DNA of 32,230 nt, from contig QIHU01000241.1 of the NCBI GenBank assembly GCA_003231035.1, positions 1 to 32,230 of the forward strand, given 5' to 3'. Source of the stretch: Acidobacteriota bacterium. Lineage in GTDB: Bacteria > Acidobacteriota > Thermoanaerobaculia > Multivoradales > SZUA-115. The stretch's first letter is position 1; each line of letters starts with the position of its first letter. Made by a program: the position numbers and the translations under genes. Shown here in pieces: positions 1 through 9,594 of the stretch. The notes under the pieces were generated by a model. That model ran no database searches and was not told the origin of the DNA. It worked only from the letters and a program-made list of their open reading frames with translations.

Positions 1-2890
1 GATCTCGGCATGGTGGTGGGGATGCTCGGGGTGCTCGCGGCGGGCGGCGCCTACCTGCCCCTCGACCCCTCACACCCCGCCGAGCGATTGCGCTGGATCC
101 TCGAGGATTCGACGGTGGCCCTTCTTCTCGCTTCGCGCGAGGCGCTCGAGCTTCTGCCGCGCACCGCCGCCCCACGGCTGGAGTTGGAACGCGATGGACG
201 GGTGCACCCAGCGCGGGCTCGCGGGCTCGTCGAACCGATGCCCGTGGTTCGTCACGAAGTGGATTCCCGGGCTTACGTCCTCTACACCTCGGGCTCGACC
301 GGTCGCCCCAAAGGGGTCGAAGTCAGCCACCGCTCGGTGGGAAACTTCCTCAGCTCGATGGCCCTTCGACCGGGAATGGAGGCGCACGATGTGATGCTCG
401 CCATCACCACCCTGGGCTTCGATATCTCGGTTCTGGAATTGCTGTTGCCCTTGTCCGTCGGCGGACGAGTCGAACTGGTCGAGAGCGAGGTGGCGGCCGA
501 TCCCGCCTCTTTGATGGCGGCGATCGACCGTGATGCAGGCCACCCCGGCGGGCTGGCGACTGTTGATCGAGGGCGGCTGGCAGGGTCGGGCCGCGCTCAA
601 GGTGCTGTGTGGTGGTGAGGCGCTGGTGGCGGAGTTGGCGGGTTGGCTGGCGGCGCGGTGTAGCCAGCTGTGGAACGTCTACGGGCCCACCGAGACCACC
701 GTCTGGTCTAGCGCTGAACGCATCCGCGGCCACGGCGAGGCGAGCCCTAAGGTGACCGTGGGGCGGCCGATCGCCAACACCCAGATCGTCCTGGCCGATC
801 CCCGAGGGCGGGCGGTGGCTTTGGGGGTGATGGGAGAACTGTGGATCGGCGGCGTCGGGGTGGCCCGCGGCTACTTGGGGCGCCCGGCGTTGACCGCCGA
901 ACGGTTCGTCCCCGATCCCTTCGCCGCGCTGAGCGGAGCGCGCATTTACCGCAGCGGAGATCTGGCTCGACGCCGCGCGGATGGCAAGCTTGAGCTCCTC
1001 GGTCGGCTCGACAGCCAGGTCAAGGTACGCGGTTTTCGGATCGAACTCGGCGAGATCGAGTCGGTCCTGGAAACGCTCCCCGAGGTGGCTCACGCGGTGG
1101 CTCTTGTTCAGGAAGAGGCTCCCGGTGAGCGCCGCTTGGTGGCCTACTTGGTCGCGAGTTCCGGGTTGGAGCTGGAGGCTGAAGCGCTGCGCTCGGCTCT
1201 GGGAGACCGTCTACCCGGGTACATGATCCCGGCCCTCCTGATGGCCGTCGAGAGTTTACCGCTCAACTCCAGCGGGAAGGTCGACCGCAAGGCCCTCGCG
1301 GCGCTGGGGGAAGTCTCGGTGGTGGCTGGCAAGGCCGCCTTCGTGGCCCCGCGCGGCGCCGGGCAACGGGCCTTGGCCGCCATCTGGAGTGAGGTTCTGG
1401 GCTGCGAACGGCTGAGCGTCGAGGACAACTTCTTCGCCCTCGGAGGGGACTCCATCCTGGCCATCCGCGTGGTCTCGATGGCCGCTGACCGAGGGCTGCA
1501 TTTCACCCCGCGGGACCTCTTCCGTCACCCGACGGTAGCTGCTTTGGCGGCCCTGGCCGAGGACGACGTGGAGAGCGACGAAGGCTGGACTCTGACCCCG
1601 GCGCAGCGCTGGCTACTCGCCGCTCCCAGCTGGGCCAGGATCGGCGAGGTGAGGGTTGTGCGCCCACCCCGTCCGATCTCTCGGCGGCAGCTGGAAGCGG
1701 CGCTGCGCGATGTCGTTGCCACCTACCCGAGCCTGGGCGGTCGCTTCGTGAGGGGCGATCCCATCGAGATCTTCGAAGCGGGTAAGGGGGTGGTTCCGAC
1801 GGTCTCTCGCGTGCAGCTGACTCTCTGCCGTTCCCAGGCGCGCCAGGCGGTGACGCGGGCGCTGCTTCGCCGCCTCGACAGCGCCTCCGGCCCTCTCTTG
1901 GTAGCGGCGCTGGTCGACGATGGGGCAGCGAGCGAGCTCGTTCTCGCGGCCCACCCCCTGGCCCTCGACGAGAGCTCCTGGCCGCCCTTGCTCGCTACCT
2001 TGGTCGGTCGGCTGGAGGGCGAAGAGACACGGAGCGATGAGGCGGCGCCGACCACCCGAACGCTCGTTGAGTTGGGGCGGCTGGGGCGCGGGGCTCCGCC
2101 GGCCGACGACGATGACCGGTGGCGGCGGCTGGCCGGCCAAACGGCGGGCGCCTTGGCGAGCGATGCGGGGTTGGCCTCGCCCCCGGACGCCGTTACCGCG
2201 CGCCACGGGGAGTCCTCGACCGAGTCCGTGGTGCGCCTGCGCTTGTCGACGGCCGCGACCCAGGATCTGACTTCGCTTTCCTCGGCCCTGGACGGTGAGC
2301 TCTCGGAATTCTTGCTCGCGGCGACGCTCCAGACCCTCTGCGCCTGGTCGGCCTGTCGTCGCCTCGTCGTGGCGGTCGGAGCCCAGGCCGCTGAACGGAG
2401 TCGTTGGGGATTGGCGCGGGAGGCGGTGGGAGCTTTCGCGCCTCCCGTGCCGGTGATCCTGGAGATCGAGCGCACGCTCGCGGCGACGGTGCCGAGAGTT
2501 CGCCGTCAGTTGCGCCGAAGCCGGCGGTTAGCGGCGATTTGGGGGATCACCTTGCCTGCCGAGTTGGCGGTGGAGGTCGGTTACCGATGGTGGCGAGCGG
2601 AGCCACCGGGGCCCGGTTGGGGCTGTGCCCCCGCCGCCTTCGACGCCCCCGCGCGCGGCTGGCTGCTGGCCATCCAAGGTTCTCACGACGAGGGCGCTCT
2701 GGGGGTCGAGTGGTCCTTCGATCCTGAGCGCCTCTCCCGCGGCGCTGTCGAGGCGCTCGCCGCCGCGACACTCGACGGCTTGCGCTCGTTGCTGGCAAGT
2801 GCCGCTCCCGCCGCGCGACAGCTCGTCGACCATTTTCCTGATGCTGAACTGAGTTCCGACGAACTGGAATCCCTACTGGCCGAGCTGTGA
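1..2890 (+). CDS. Nonribosomal peptide synthetase 1, 5'-partial, A-PCP-E-like, frameshifted
   Basis: This is the 3' part of an NRPS gene. The window opens inside an adenylation (A) domain at its A2 core (GGAYLPLDP). The A3 core YTSGSTGRPKGV is in frame 1. From the VMQATP segment near 530 the rest of the protein is in frame 2, so there is a frameshift inside the A domain at about 523-532. The A domain continues through YGPTETTVWS and the A10 motif GKVDRKAL. It is followed by a carrier protein (PCP) with LGGDS (Ser codon 1451-1453) and then a decayed epimerase-like domain to the C-terminus. By alignment to GrsA I read the pocket as D-I-L-Q-C-G-V-V-W-K, close to published glycine codes (inference). 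The LGGDS form of the PCP is typical of carriers that precede epimerization domains. The acidic C-terminus (DELESLLAEL) may dock onto NRPS2. The stop is 41 nt before the next start. Confidence 0.9.
523..532 (+). other. Frameshift (apparent 14-nt deletion) in the NRPS1 A domain
   Basis: Upstream the A domain reads in frame 1 (...SLMAAI) and downstream in frame 2 (VMQATPAGWRLL). The three sister G-type A domains have six codons between the residue aligned with this Ile and the Val of VMQATP. Here only four bases remain, so 14 are missing. In the NRPS4 homologue two ACCG copies lie 14 nt apart (18524-18527 and 18538-18541). Deleting one interval there would give exactly the gaccgtgatg seen here, which suggests loss between short direct repeats or an assembly error. 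Confidence 0.8.
1563..2887 (+). other. Decayed epimerization (E) domain of NRPS1
   Basis: The region starts at LTPAQRWLLAAP and ends in a typical E-domain tail (DHFPDAELSSDELESLL). The HHxxxDG motif is HPLALDE (1952-1972): the second His is Pro and the Gly is Glu. The usual EGHGRE motif is replaced by VGAQAA, yet the following segment (AREAVGAFAPPVPVIL) still aligns with the conserved TVGWF region. The length and end match E domains, so this is a whole domain that has lost its active site rather than a truncated one. It is probably structural or a docking element. E-domain ancestry is clear from the LGGDS carrier before it; lack of activity is inference. Confidence 0.75.
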
Positions 2891-2921
2891 TCGATCTTGA
2901 CCGTGACCGCCATCGAGCGCC

Positions 2922-2925
2922 GGAG
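2922..2925 (+). promoter_or_regulatory. Ribosome binding site deciding the NRPS2 start
   Basis: GGAG lies 6 nt before ATG 2932. This favours ATG 2932 over the in-frame GTG at 2887 that overlaps the NRPS1 stop. Confidence 0.6.
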
Positions 2926-2931
2926 ACACCC

Positions 2932-5900
2932 ATGAATCGCAAGAACGTGGAAGACATCTACCTGCTACCGCCGACTCAACACGGCATGTTGTTGTACATG
3001 CTGCTCGAGAATCAGTACCCCGAGGTCTACCTCGAGCAGTACAGCTGCATCCTCGCCGGTTCCTTCAACCCGGCGGCGTGGCGCGAGGGTTGGCAAGCGG
3101 TCTTCGATCGGCATGCGGCGTTGCGCACTCAGTTCCTATGGGCCAAGCGCGATCGTCCTTTGCAGGTCGTGCGCCGCGATCTCGATCTTCCTTGGGAGGA
3201 ATACGACTGGAGAGAGCTCTCCGCTGACGAGCAGGAGCGGCGCTGGAGGAAGCTGCTCGAAGCGGATCGAAGTCGCGGCTTGACCCTCGATCAAGCACCC
3301 TTGATGCGCTGTGCCCTGGCGCGGGTCGGCGAGGTCCGGTTCCGGTTTCTGTGGACTTATAGCCACATGTTGGTCGATGGCTGGTCGATGGCTTTGATTC
3401 TGAGCGAGGTCCACAAGCTCTATCAGGCAGCGGTGGAAGGAGTCGATGCCGAGTTGCCCCCGGCGGAGAAGTTTCGTGACTTTGTCGCCTGGACTCAGGA
3501 GCAAGAGGTGGAGCGGGCGGAGAGTTTCTGGCGCCGTGAGCTGGCCGGCTTCGACGCGGCGACGCCGCTGCCCCTCGATGGCACCGGCCGGACGTTGGCC
3601 CCCGGCGAGGAGCGCTCCGCCCAGCTCGCGGTGATGGTGGACCCGGAGCTGACCGAGGGGCTGCGCACCTTGGCGCGTGGCAACCGGGTCACCCTGAACA
3701 CCCTGTTCCAGGCCGCCTGGGCGATGGTGCTGGCGCGCTACAACCGCCTCGATGACGTCACCTTCGGCGCCCTCTGTTCCGGCCGTCCGGCGGATCTGCC
3801 AGGGGTCGAGCGGATGGTCGGTCTGTTTATCAACTCCTTGCCAGCGCGCGTTCGTCTCGATCCAGTGCAGCGGCTCGGCGATTGGTTGGCTCAGCTGCAG
3901 GAGAGGCAAGTGGAGTCGCGCCAGTTCGAGTATTTGGCCGGGGAGCAGATTCGCGCCTGGAGCGATCTACCGCGCCGGGAAGAGGTCTTCAAGAGCGTGG
4001 TGATCTTCGAGAACTACCCGGTGGAGGGGACGGACTTCGAGGACTCCGGCCTGACCATCGAGGAGTGCGAGCTGCGGGAGGCTGGCAACTTCGCCTTCTC
4101 GCTGATGGTCAGCCTCCACGAAGGGGGGCTGAAGGTGACTTCCCTCTACCATCGCGACCGTTTCGATCGAACGGCGGTTCGACAACTCTTGGCAAGTCTC
4201 GAGACCGTCCTGCGGGCCTTTGTCGATCACCCTCAGGCCCGGCTGGGTGAGATCCAGCTCCTGGACGAGACGCAGCGCACGGCCGTTCTGGCCGCGGGCC
4301 ACGGGGAGATGATAGAGCGCACCACCGGTCTATTGCATCAACCTTTCGAGGAGATGGCTCGGCAGTGGCCTGGGCAGGTGGCGCTCGCCGCGGATCTGCT
4401 GGGCGATGACCCGCGGCGGATGAGCTATGCCGAGGTGGAGCTGCGCAGCCGAGCGCTGGCCATCGAGTTGCGCGGGAAGGGAGTGGGTCCAGATGTGGTG
4501 GTCGGTCTCCTGGGCTCGCGCTCCCTGGATTTCATTATCGCCATGCTCGGTGTGCTGCGCGCGGGCGGTGGTTACTTGCCGCTCGATCCCAGCTATCCCG
4601 CCGACCGCCTGGCCTTCATGGTGGAGGACTCGCGAGCGCGGGTCCTGGTGGTGGCGCCGGACGCCAAGGGGGCTCTAGAGACTTGTGATCTGCCGCGAAT
4701 CGATTTCGACGCGGCGGCGCGGGAACCCACTGAGCTGGGTGAACTCGCACCCAGCACGGCGATCCCAGCCAACCTCGCGGCCGTCATCTACACCTCGGGG
4801 TCGACCGGTAAGCCCAAGGGTGTTGGGGTGCCGCACGCGACCGCGTTGCACTACAGCCAGGACTCGATTGAGGTCTACGCCGTGGGGCCGCAAGACCGCC
4901 TGTTGCAGTTCTCTTCGATCGCGTTTGATACCAGTTTCGAAGAGATCTTCCCGGCGCTGTCGACCGGTGCCACCCTGGTGTTGCGCGATGAGGTGACCGC
5001 CAACTTCTTGCGCCGGGTCGGCGATCAAGGGATCACCGTGCTCAATCTGCCCACCGCTTTCTGGGGCGACCTAGCCCTGGAGATGGCGAAGAGTGTCGAC
5101 CGGGGTGACGAGATCGCGATCCCGGAGTCGCTGCGGGTGGTGATCATCGGCGGCGAGGAGGCTCAGAGCGACCGAGTGGAGGTCTGGCGCCGGGCGATGG
5201 AGAGTGCTCTCAAGGGCACTGGCGCGAGTCCGCCGACCCTGTTCAACACCTACGGCCCCACCGAGGCGACGGTGGTGACCACTAGGGCTGACCTCACCCA
5301 TCCCCGGCCGGAGCAGCGCTCGCTGGTGCCGATCGGGCGGCCGATCGCGAACGCGCGCACCTACCTCCTTGCGGCGACGATGGAGCCGGTGCCGCCGCTC
5401 GCCGATGGCGAACTCTACCTCGGGGGTGCTGGCCTGACGCGGGGCTACCTCGGTCGTCCAGCCGAGACCGCGGCCGCCTTTCGGCCGGACCCTTTCGCCG
5501 CGCGGCCGGGCGAGCGTCTCTACCGCAGTGGCGACCTGGCTCGGCGCCATCGCGACGGCCAGCTCGAGTTCCGTGGACGCATCGATCACCAAGTCAAGGT
5601 CCGCGGGTACCGCGTCGAGCTAGGGGAGATCGAGATGGCGCTGCGCGCCCTCGGTGGGGTGCGCGACGCGGTGGTGACGGTGCGCGGCGGCAACGGTGAC
5701 GACCGCATCGCCGCCTACTGGGTGGCGAGCGAGGTCGCCGAAGACGGGCTGAGCGCCATCGACCTGCGTCGGGCCCTGGGCGGCTCCTTACCCAAGTACA
5801 TGGTCCCCGCCTACTTTGTCGAGCTTCCAGAAATCCCGCTCACCGCCACCGGCAAGATTGACCGCCGGGCGCTGCCCGCTCCGGGGCCGCAACGGCCGGA

Positions 5901-8900
5901 GTTGGCGAGCGGCTATCGGGCGCCGCGCAACCCCGTGGAGGAGGTTCTGACCGGCATTTGGTGCGAGCTTCTGGGCGTCGAGCGGATCGGAGTCGAGGAT
6001 GACTTCTTCGAACTCGGCGGTCACTCGCTGCTCGTCGCCCGGTTGACCGGCCAGGTGCGCTCCTCACTGGGGGCCGAGTTGCCGATGACGGCGGTTTTCG
6101 ACCATCCGACGGTCGCCGAACTGGCCGAGATCGTGGGCGATAGCGACGCGCGGGGGAGCGACGCCGCGCCGGTTCCCGAGTTGCCCCCCTTGCTTGCCCT
6201 ACCTCGGGATGGGCGCAAGATTCCGCTCTCCTTTCCCCAGGAGCGGGTCTGGTTCCTCGACCGTCTTTCGGGGGGCGGCAACAAGGCCTACAACTTTCAG
6301 GTCACGATTTGGTTGCAAGGAGGGCTCCACGTGGGCGCCTTTCATCGCACCTTGGAAGAGATCGTGCGGCGCCATGAAGTGCTGCGCACCAGTTTCCCGG
6401 AGGTCGACGGCGAGCCGGTTCAGCGGATACATCCGCCTAGTCCCGTTCCGTTGCCCGTCGTCGACCTGTCGGGTTTGTCCACGGTGGAAGTCGGGGAAGC
6501 TTCGGAACGGCTGGTCGCCTTGGCGACGCAGATTCCTTTTGACCTGGGGCAGGGGCCGTTGATTCGGTGGTGGATGCTACGTTTGGCGGCGGACTATCAC
6601 GAGCTGCTCCAGGTGGAGCAGCACTTCGTGCATGACGGTTGGTCCTTCGCCGTGATGTTGCGCGAAATGAAGGCGATTTACGGCTCCTTCATCGCCAACC
6701 AACCCTCGCCGTTGCCGGAGTTGCCGGTGCAGTACGCCGACTATGCCCTCTGGCAACGCTCCTGGATGGAGGGCGAGGTGATGGAGCAGATGCTCGGCTA
6801 CTGGACGGGGCAACTGGAGGGTGCACCGACGGCGCTCGAACTGCCGACCGACCGGCCGCGTTCGAGCCAGCCGAGTTTCGCGGGCGACATGAACCTGTAT
6901 CAGATTCCGGGCGAGACCTACCGGGCGCTGCGCGAGTTCGGCCGTCGTGAGGGCTTCACCCTCTACATGACGACGCTCGCCGCCTTCTATCTGCTGCTCT
7001 ACCGCTACAGCGGCCAGACCGACATTCTGGTGGGGACCACCAACGCCAATCGGCGCACTCCCGAGATGGAAAAGCTGCTCGGGATGATCGTCAACAGCCT
7101 GGTGATGCGCGGCCAGCTGGGGGGCGACCCGACCTTCCGTGAGTTTCTGCTCCGGATCCGCGAAATGACCCTCGGCGGCTACAACTATCAGGACATGCCG
7201 CTCGAGCGGTTGGTGCGCGAGATCGATCCAGAGCGCCATGTGGGGCGCAATCCGCTCTTCCAAGTGCTCTTCCAGTTTCATGACGCGGCGATTCCCGACC
7301 TCGATTTTCCCGGCGACATCGAGGGCAAGTTCCTGGTCCGGGGAAACCGCACCGCCAAGATGGACTTGACGGTGATCGTCATTCCGCGGGCCGAGCAGCG
7401 GGTAGGCTCCGACGCCAGCGACGAAGAGATGCGGGCCAGCCTCCACTGGGAGTACTCGACCGAACTCTTCGACGAGGCGACGATCTCGCGGATGGTGGGC
7501 CACTACCTCACCTTGCTCGCCAGCGTTGTCGCCGATCCCGACTTGAAGCTCTCCGAGCAGCGCATGTTGAGCGCGGCGGAGACTCTGCAACTCACCCGCT
7601 GGAACGAGGAACACAGGTGCCCGCCACCGGAGTGGATCTCGATCGCCGTCCCGTTCGCCGAGCACCGCCGGCAACGGCCCAACGCCGCCGCGGTGTCGAT
7701 GGCTCCCGTGTCGATGGCCCTCGGCCTCGGGGCCAACGGGGGGGCGAGCCCTGGGGTGCGGGAGTGGAGTTACGCTGAGTTGGACCGCCATAGCGAGGAG
7801 CTGGCCCGGCGCCTGGGCGCTCTGGGCGTCGGCCCCGAGGTGGTGGTCGCGGTCTCGCTTTCCCGTTCGCCGTTCATGGTGGCGGCCCTGCTCGCGGTGG
7901 CCAAGCTCGGTGGAGCCTACCTTCCCCTCGATCCCGACTATCCGGCCCAGCGTCGTAGCTTCATGCTCGACGACTCGGGAGCGGCGCTGCTTCTCACCGA
8001 ACGGGGGTTGCTCGACGGGATACCACCGGTGGCGCGAGAAGGGGGGGTGGAAGTGGTGGTGATCGACGACGAGGGCGATGCCCCCGCCGCTCCCCACGGT
8101 GGGTCGCCGCTGGCCCGGCCCGACCCCGCCAACCTGGCCTACCTGATCTACACCTCGGGGTCGACCGGAAGACCCAAGGGGGTCGCCGTGACCTACGGGG
8201 GATTGGCCAACTTCCTCGCCTCGATGGCGCGACGCCCTGGCTTCACCGCCGAGGACGTGCTGCTGGCGGTGACCACCCTGTCGTTCGACATCGCTGGCTT
8301 GGAGCTCTACCTACCGTTGGTCACCGGCGGCAAAGTGGTCGTCGCCGACGCGGCGACGGCGGCCTCCGGGAGCCGGCTGGCGGCGGCGATCGAGAGCTCG
8401 CGGGCGACCGTGATGCAGGCGACCCCAGCGACCTGGCGGATGCTCCTCGAGGCTGGCTGGAGGCCGCCGGCAGGGCTCAAGCTGCTGGCGGGCGGCGAGG
8501 CCCTGCCCCCCGTCCTGGTGGCCGAACTGGCCGCCGCTTCGCGCGGGGAACTCGAACTATGGAACCTCTACGGTCCGACCGAGACGACGGTTTGGTCGAC
8601 CCTCGATCGGGTCGAGGTCGCACCGGCCAGCACCCTGAATTCGGTGAATTCCGTGTCGATCGGCCACCCGATCGACAACACGGGTGGCTACGTGGCCTCG
8701 CGGCGCTGGGAGCTGGCGCCGGTCGGGGTCCACGGTCAGTTGCTGATCGGCGGCGCCGGGCTGGCCCGTGGCTACTGGGCTCGGCCGGGTCTCACCGCCG
8801 AACGCTTCCGCCCCGATCCCTTCTCGCGGCGGCCGGGCGAGCGGCTTTACCTCAGCGGAGATCGGGTGCGTCGGCGCGAGGACGGCCGACTCGACTACCT

Positions 8901-9594
8901 GAGCCGGTTCGACGATCAGGTGAAGGTACGCGGCTTTCGCATAGAACTAGGTGAGGTGGAAGCGGCGTTGGTTCGCCATCCAGGGATCAGCCAGGCAGTG
9001 GTTGCCGCGCGCTCCGGGGCGGACGGTGTCGACGTCCTGGTGGCCTACCTGGTGGTCGATCCAAGTGGCGGCGGCGGTGAGGATCCCGGAGTGGGCGACT
9101 GGGGCGACGCCTTGCGGCGGATCCTGCCCGGCTACATGGTGCCCAGCTCCTTCGTCGTCCTCGACCAACTGCCCATGACCCCGAACGGCAAGGTGGACCG
9201 CAAGGCGCTGCCCGAGATGGATGGGGCCTTGCCGTTGGCGCAGGCTGAGTACCGTGCGCCGAGTACCGCCGTCGAAGAGTATTTGGTGGAGCTGTGGAGC
9301 GAGGTCTTGGCGGTGACCCCCATTGGCACCGGCGATTCCTTCTTCGCTCTTGGCGGCCATTCGCTGGCGGCCGGTCGGGTGCTGGCGCGGGTGCGGGATC
9401 GGCTGGCTGTCGATCTGCCGCTCTCGGTGATCTTTGATACACCGACCGTCGCGGCGCTGGCGGCGGCGGTGGAAACCGCCGGTGGGGTGCTGGGCGAAAC
9501 CGACCAGGCGCTGCAAGCCAAGGCGGCGGCGATGTCCGACGATGAACTCGATCTGCTGCTCGGCGAGATGTTGGGCCAAGGGGGGGCGCGATGA
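2932..9594 (+). CDS. Nonribosomal peptide synthetase 2, C-A-PCP-C-A-PCP
   Basis: A two-module NRPS of 2220 aa. Condensation domain 1 (about 7-445) opens with LLPPTQHGMLLYML, resembling C domains that accept D-configured donors, and has SHMLVDG with the catalytic second His kept. A domain 1 (about 464-980) has YTSGSTGKPKGV, YGPTEATV and GKIDRRAL. Its pocket reads D-T-E-N-I-G-T-V-V-K, somewhat like ornithine/hydroxyornithine-type codes (weak inference). PCP 1 carries GGHS at Ser 1032. C domain 2 (about 1090-1550) has QHFVHDG with the second His at 1231. A domain 2 (about 1570-2094) has pocket D-I-L-Q-A-G-L-V-W-K, close to glycine. PCP 2 carries GGHS at Ser 2144. An acidic amphipathic tail (DDELDLLLGEML) ends the protein. 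The stop overlaps the NRPS3 start (ATGA), implying translational coupling. GTG 2887 is a less likely start that would add 15 aa. Confidence 0.95.
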   Translation: MNRKNVEDIYLLPPTQHGMLLYMLLENQYPEVYLEQYSCILAGSFNPAAWREGWQAVFDRHAALRTQFLWAKRDRPLQVVRRDLDLPWEEYDWRELSADEQERRWRKLLEADRSRGLTLDQAPLMRCALARVGEVRFRFLWTYSHMLVDGWSMALILSEVHKLYQAAVEGVDAELPPAEKFRDFVAWTQEQEVERAESFWRRELAGFDAATPLPLDGTGRTLAPGEERSAQLAVMVDPELTEGLRTLARGNRVTLNTLFQAAWAMVLARYNRLDDVTFGALCSGRPADLPGVERMVGLFINSLPARVRLDPVQRLGDWLAQLQERQVESRQFEYLAGEQIRAWSDLPRREEVFKSVVIFENYPVEGTDFEDSGLTIEECELREAGNFAFSLMVSLHEGGLKVTSLYHRDRFDRTAVRQLLASLETVLRAFVDHPQARLGEIQLLDETQRTAVLAAGHGEMIERTTGLLHQPFEEMARQWPGQVALAADLLGDDPRRMSYAEVELRSRALAIELRGKGVGPDVVVGLLGSRSLDFIIAMLGVLRAGGGYLPLDPSYPADRLAFMVEDSRARVLVVAPDAKGALETCDLPRIDFDAAAREPTELGELAPSTAIPANLAAVIYTSGSTGKPKGVGVPHATALHYSQDSIEVYAVGPQDRLLQFSSIAFDTSFEEIFPALSTGATLVLRDEVTANFLRRVGDQGITVLNLPTAFWGDLALEMAKSVDRGDEIAIPESLRVVIIGGEEAQSDRVEVWRRAMESALKGTGASPPTLFNTYGPTEATVVTTRADLTHPRPEQRSLVPIGRPIANARTYLLAATMEPVPPLADGELYLGGAGLTRGYLGRPAETAAAFRPDPFAARPGERLYRSGDLARRHRDGQLEFRGRIDHQVKVRGYRVELGEIEMALRALGGVRDAVVTVRGGNGDDRIAAYWVASEVAEDGLSAIDLRRALGGSLPKYMVPAYFVELPEIPLTATGKIDRRALPAPGPQRPELASGYRAPRNPVEEVLTGIWCELLGVERIGVEDDFFELGGHSLLVARLTGQVRSSLGAELPMTAVFDHPTVAELAEIVGDSDARGSDAAPVPELPPLLALPRDGRKIPLSFPQERVWFLDRLSGGGNKAYNFQVTIWLQGGLHVGAFHRTLEEIVRRHEVLRTSFPEVDGEPVQRIHPPSPVPLPVVDLSGLSTVEVGEASERLVALATQIPFDLGQGPLIRWWMLRLAADYHELLQVEQHFVHDGWSFAVMLREMKAIYGSFIANQPSPLPELPVQYADYALWQRSWMEGEVMEQMLGYWTGQLEGAPTALELPTDRPRSSQPSFAGDMNLYQIPGETYRALREFGRREGFTLYMTTLAAFYLLLYRYSGQTDILVGTTNANRRTPEMEKLLGMIVNSLVMRGQLGGDPTFREFLLRIREMTLGGYNYQDMPLERLVREIDPERHVGRNPLFQVLFQFHDAAIPDLDFPGDIEGKFLVRGNRTAKMDLTVIVIPRAEQRVGSDASDEEMRASLHWEYSTELFDEATISRMVGHYLTLLASVVADPDLKLSEQRMLSAAETLQLTRWNEEHRCPPPEWISIAVPFAEHRRQRPNAAAVSMAPVSMALGLGANGGASPGVREWSYAELDRHSEELARRLGALGVGPEVVVAVSLSRSPFMVAALLAVAKLGGAYLPLDPDYPAQRRSFMLDDSGAALLLTERGLLDGIPPVAREGGVEVVVIDDEGDAPAAPHGGSPLARPDPANLAYLIYTSGSTGRPKGVAVTYGGLANFLASMARRPGFTAEDVLLAVTTLSFDIAGLELYLPLVTGGKVVVADAATAASGSRLAAAIESSRATVMQATPATWRMLLEAGWRPPAGLKLLAGGEALPPVLVAELAAASRGELELWNLYGPTETTVWSTLDRVEVAPASTLNSVNSVSIGHPIDNTGGYVASRRWELAPVGVHGQLLIGGAGLARGYWARPGLTAERFRPDPFSRRPGERLYLSGDRVRRREDGRLDYLSRFDDQVKVRGFRIELGEVEAALVRHPGISQAVVAARSGADGVDVLVAYLVVDPSGGGGEDPGVGDWGDALRRILPGYMVPSSFVVLDQLPMTPNGKVDRKALPEMDGALPLAQAEYRAPSTAVEEYLVELWSEVLAVTPIGTGDSFFALGGHSLAAGRVLARVRDRLAVDLPLSVIFDTPTVAALAAAVETAGGVLGETDQALQAKAAAMSDDELDLLLGEMLGQGGAR
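7693..7722 (+). repeat. 15-bp in-frame tandem duplication in NRPS2
   Basis: Two 15-bp units (7693-7707 and 7708-7722) begin GTGTCGATGGC and differ at two positions. They encode VSMAP then VSMAL near the start of A domain 2, in a linker where sister domains have no such insertion. The reading frame is kept. Confidence 0.7.

Noticed and set aside
2887-2931. GTG 2887 start of NRPS2 overlapping the NRPS1 stop
   Set aside because: ATG 2932 has a GGAG site 6 nt upstream and begins exactly at the C domain; the extra 15 residues match nothing.
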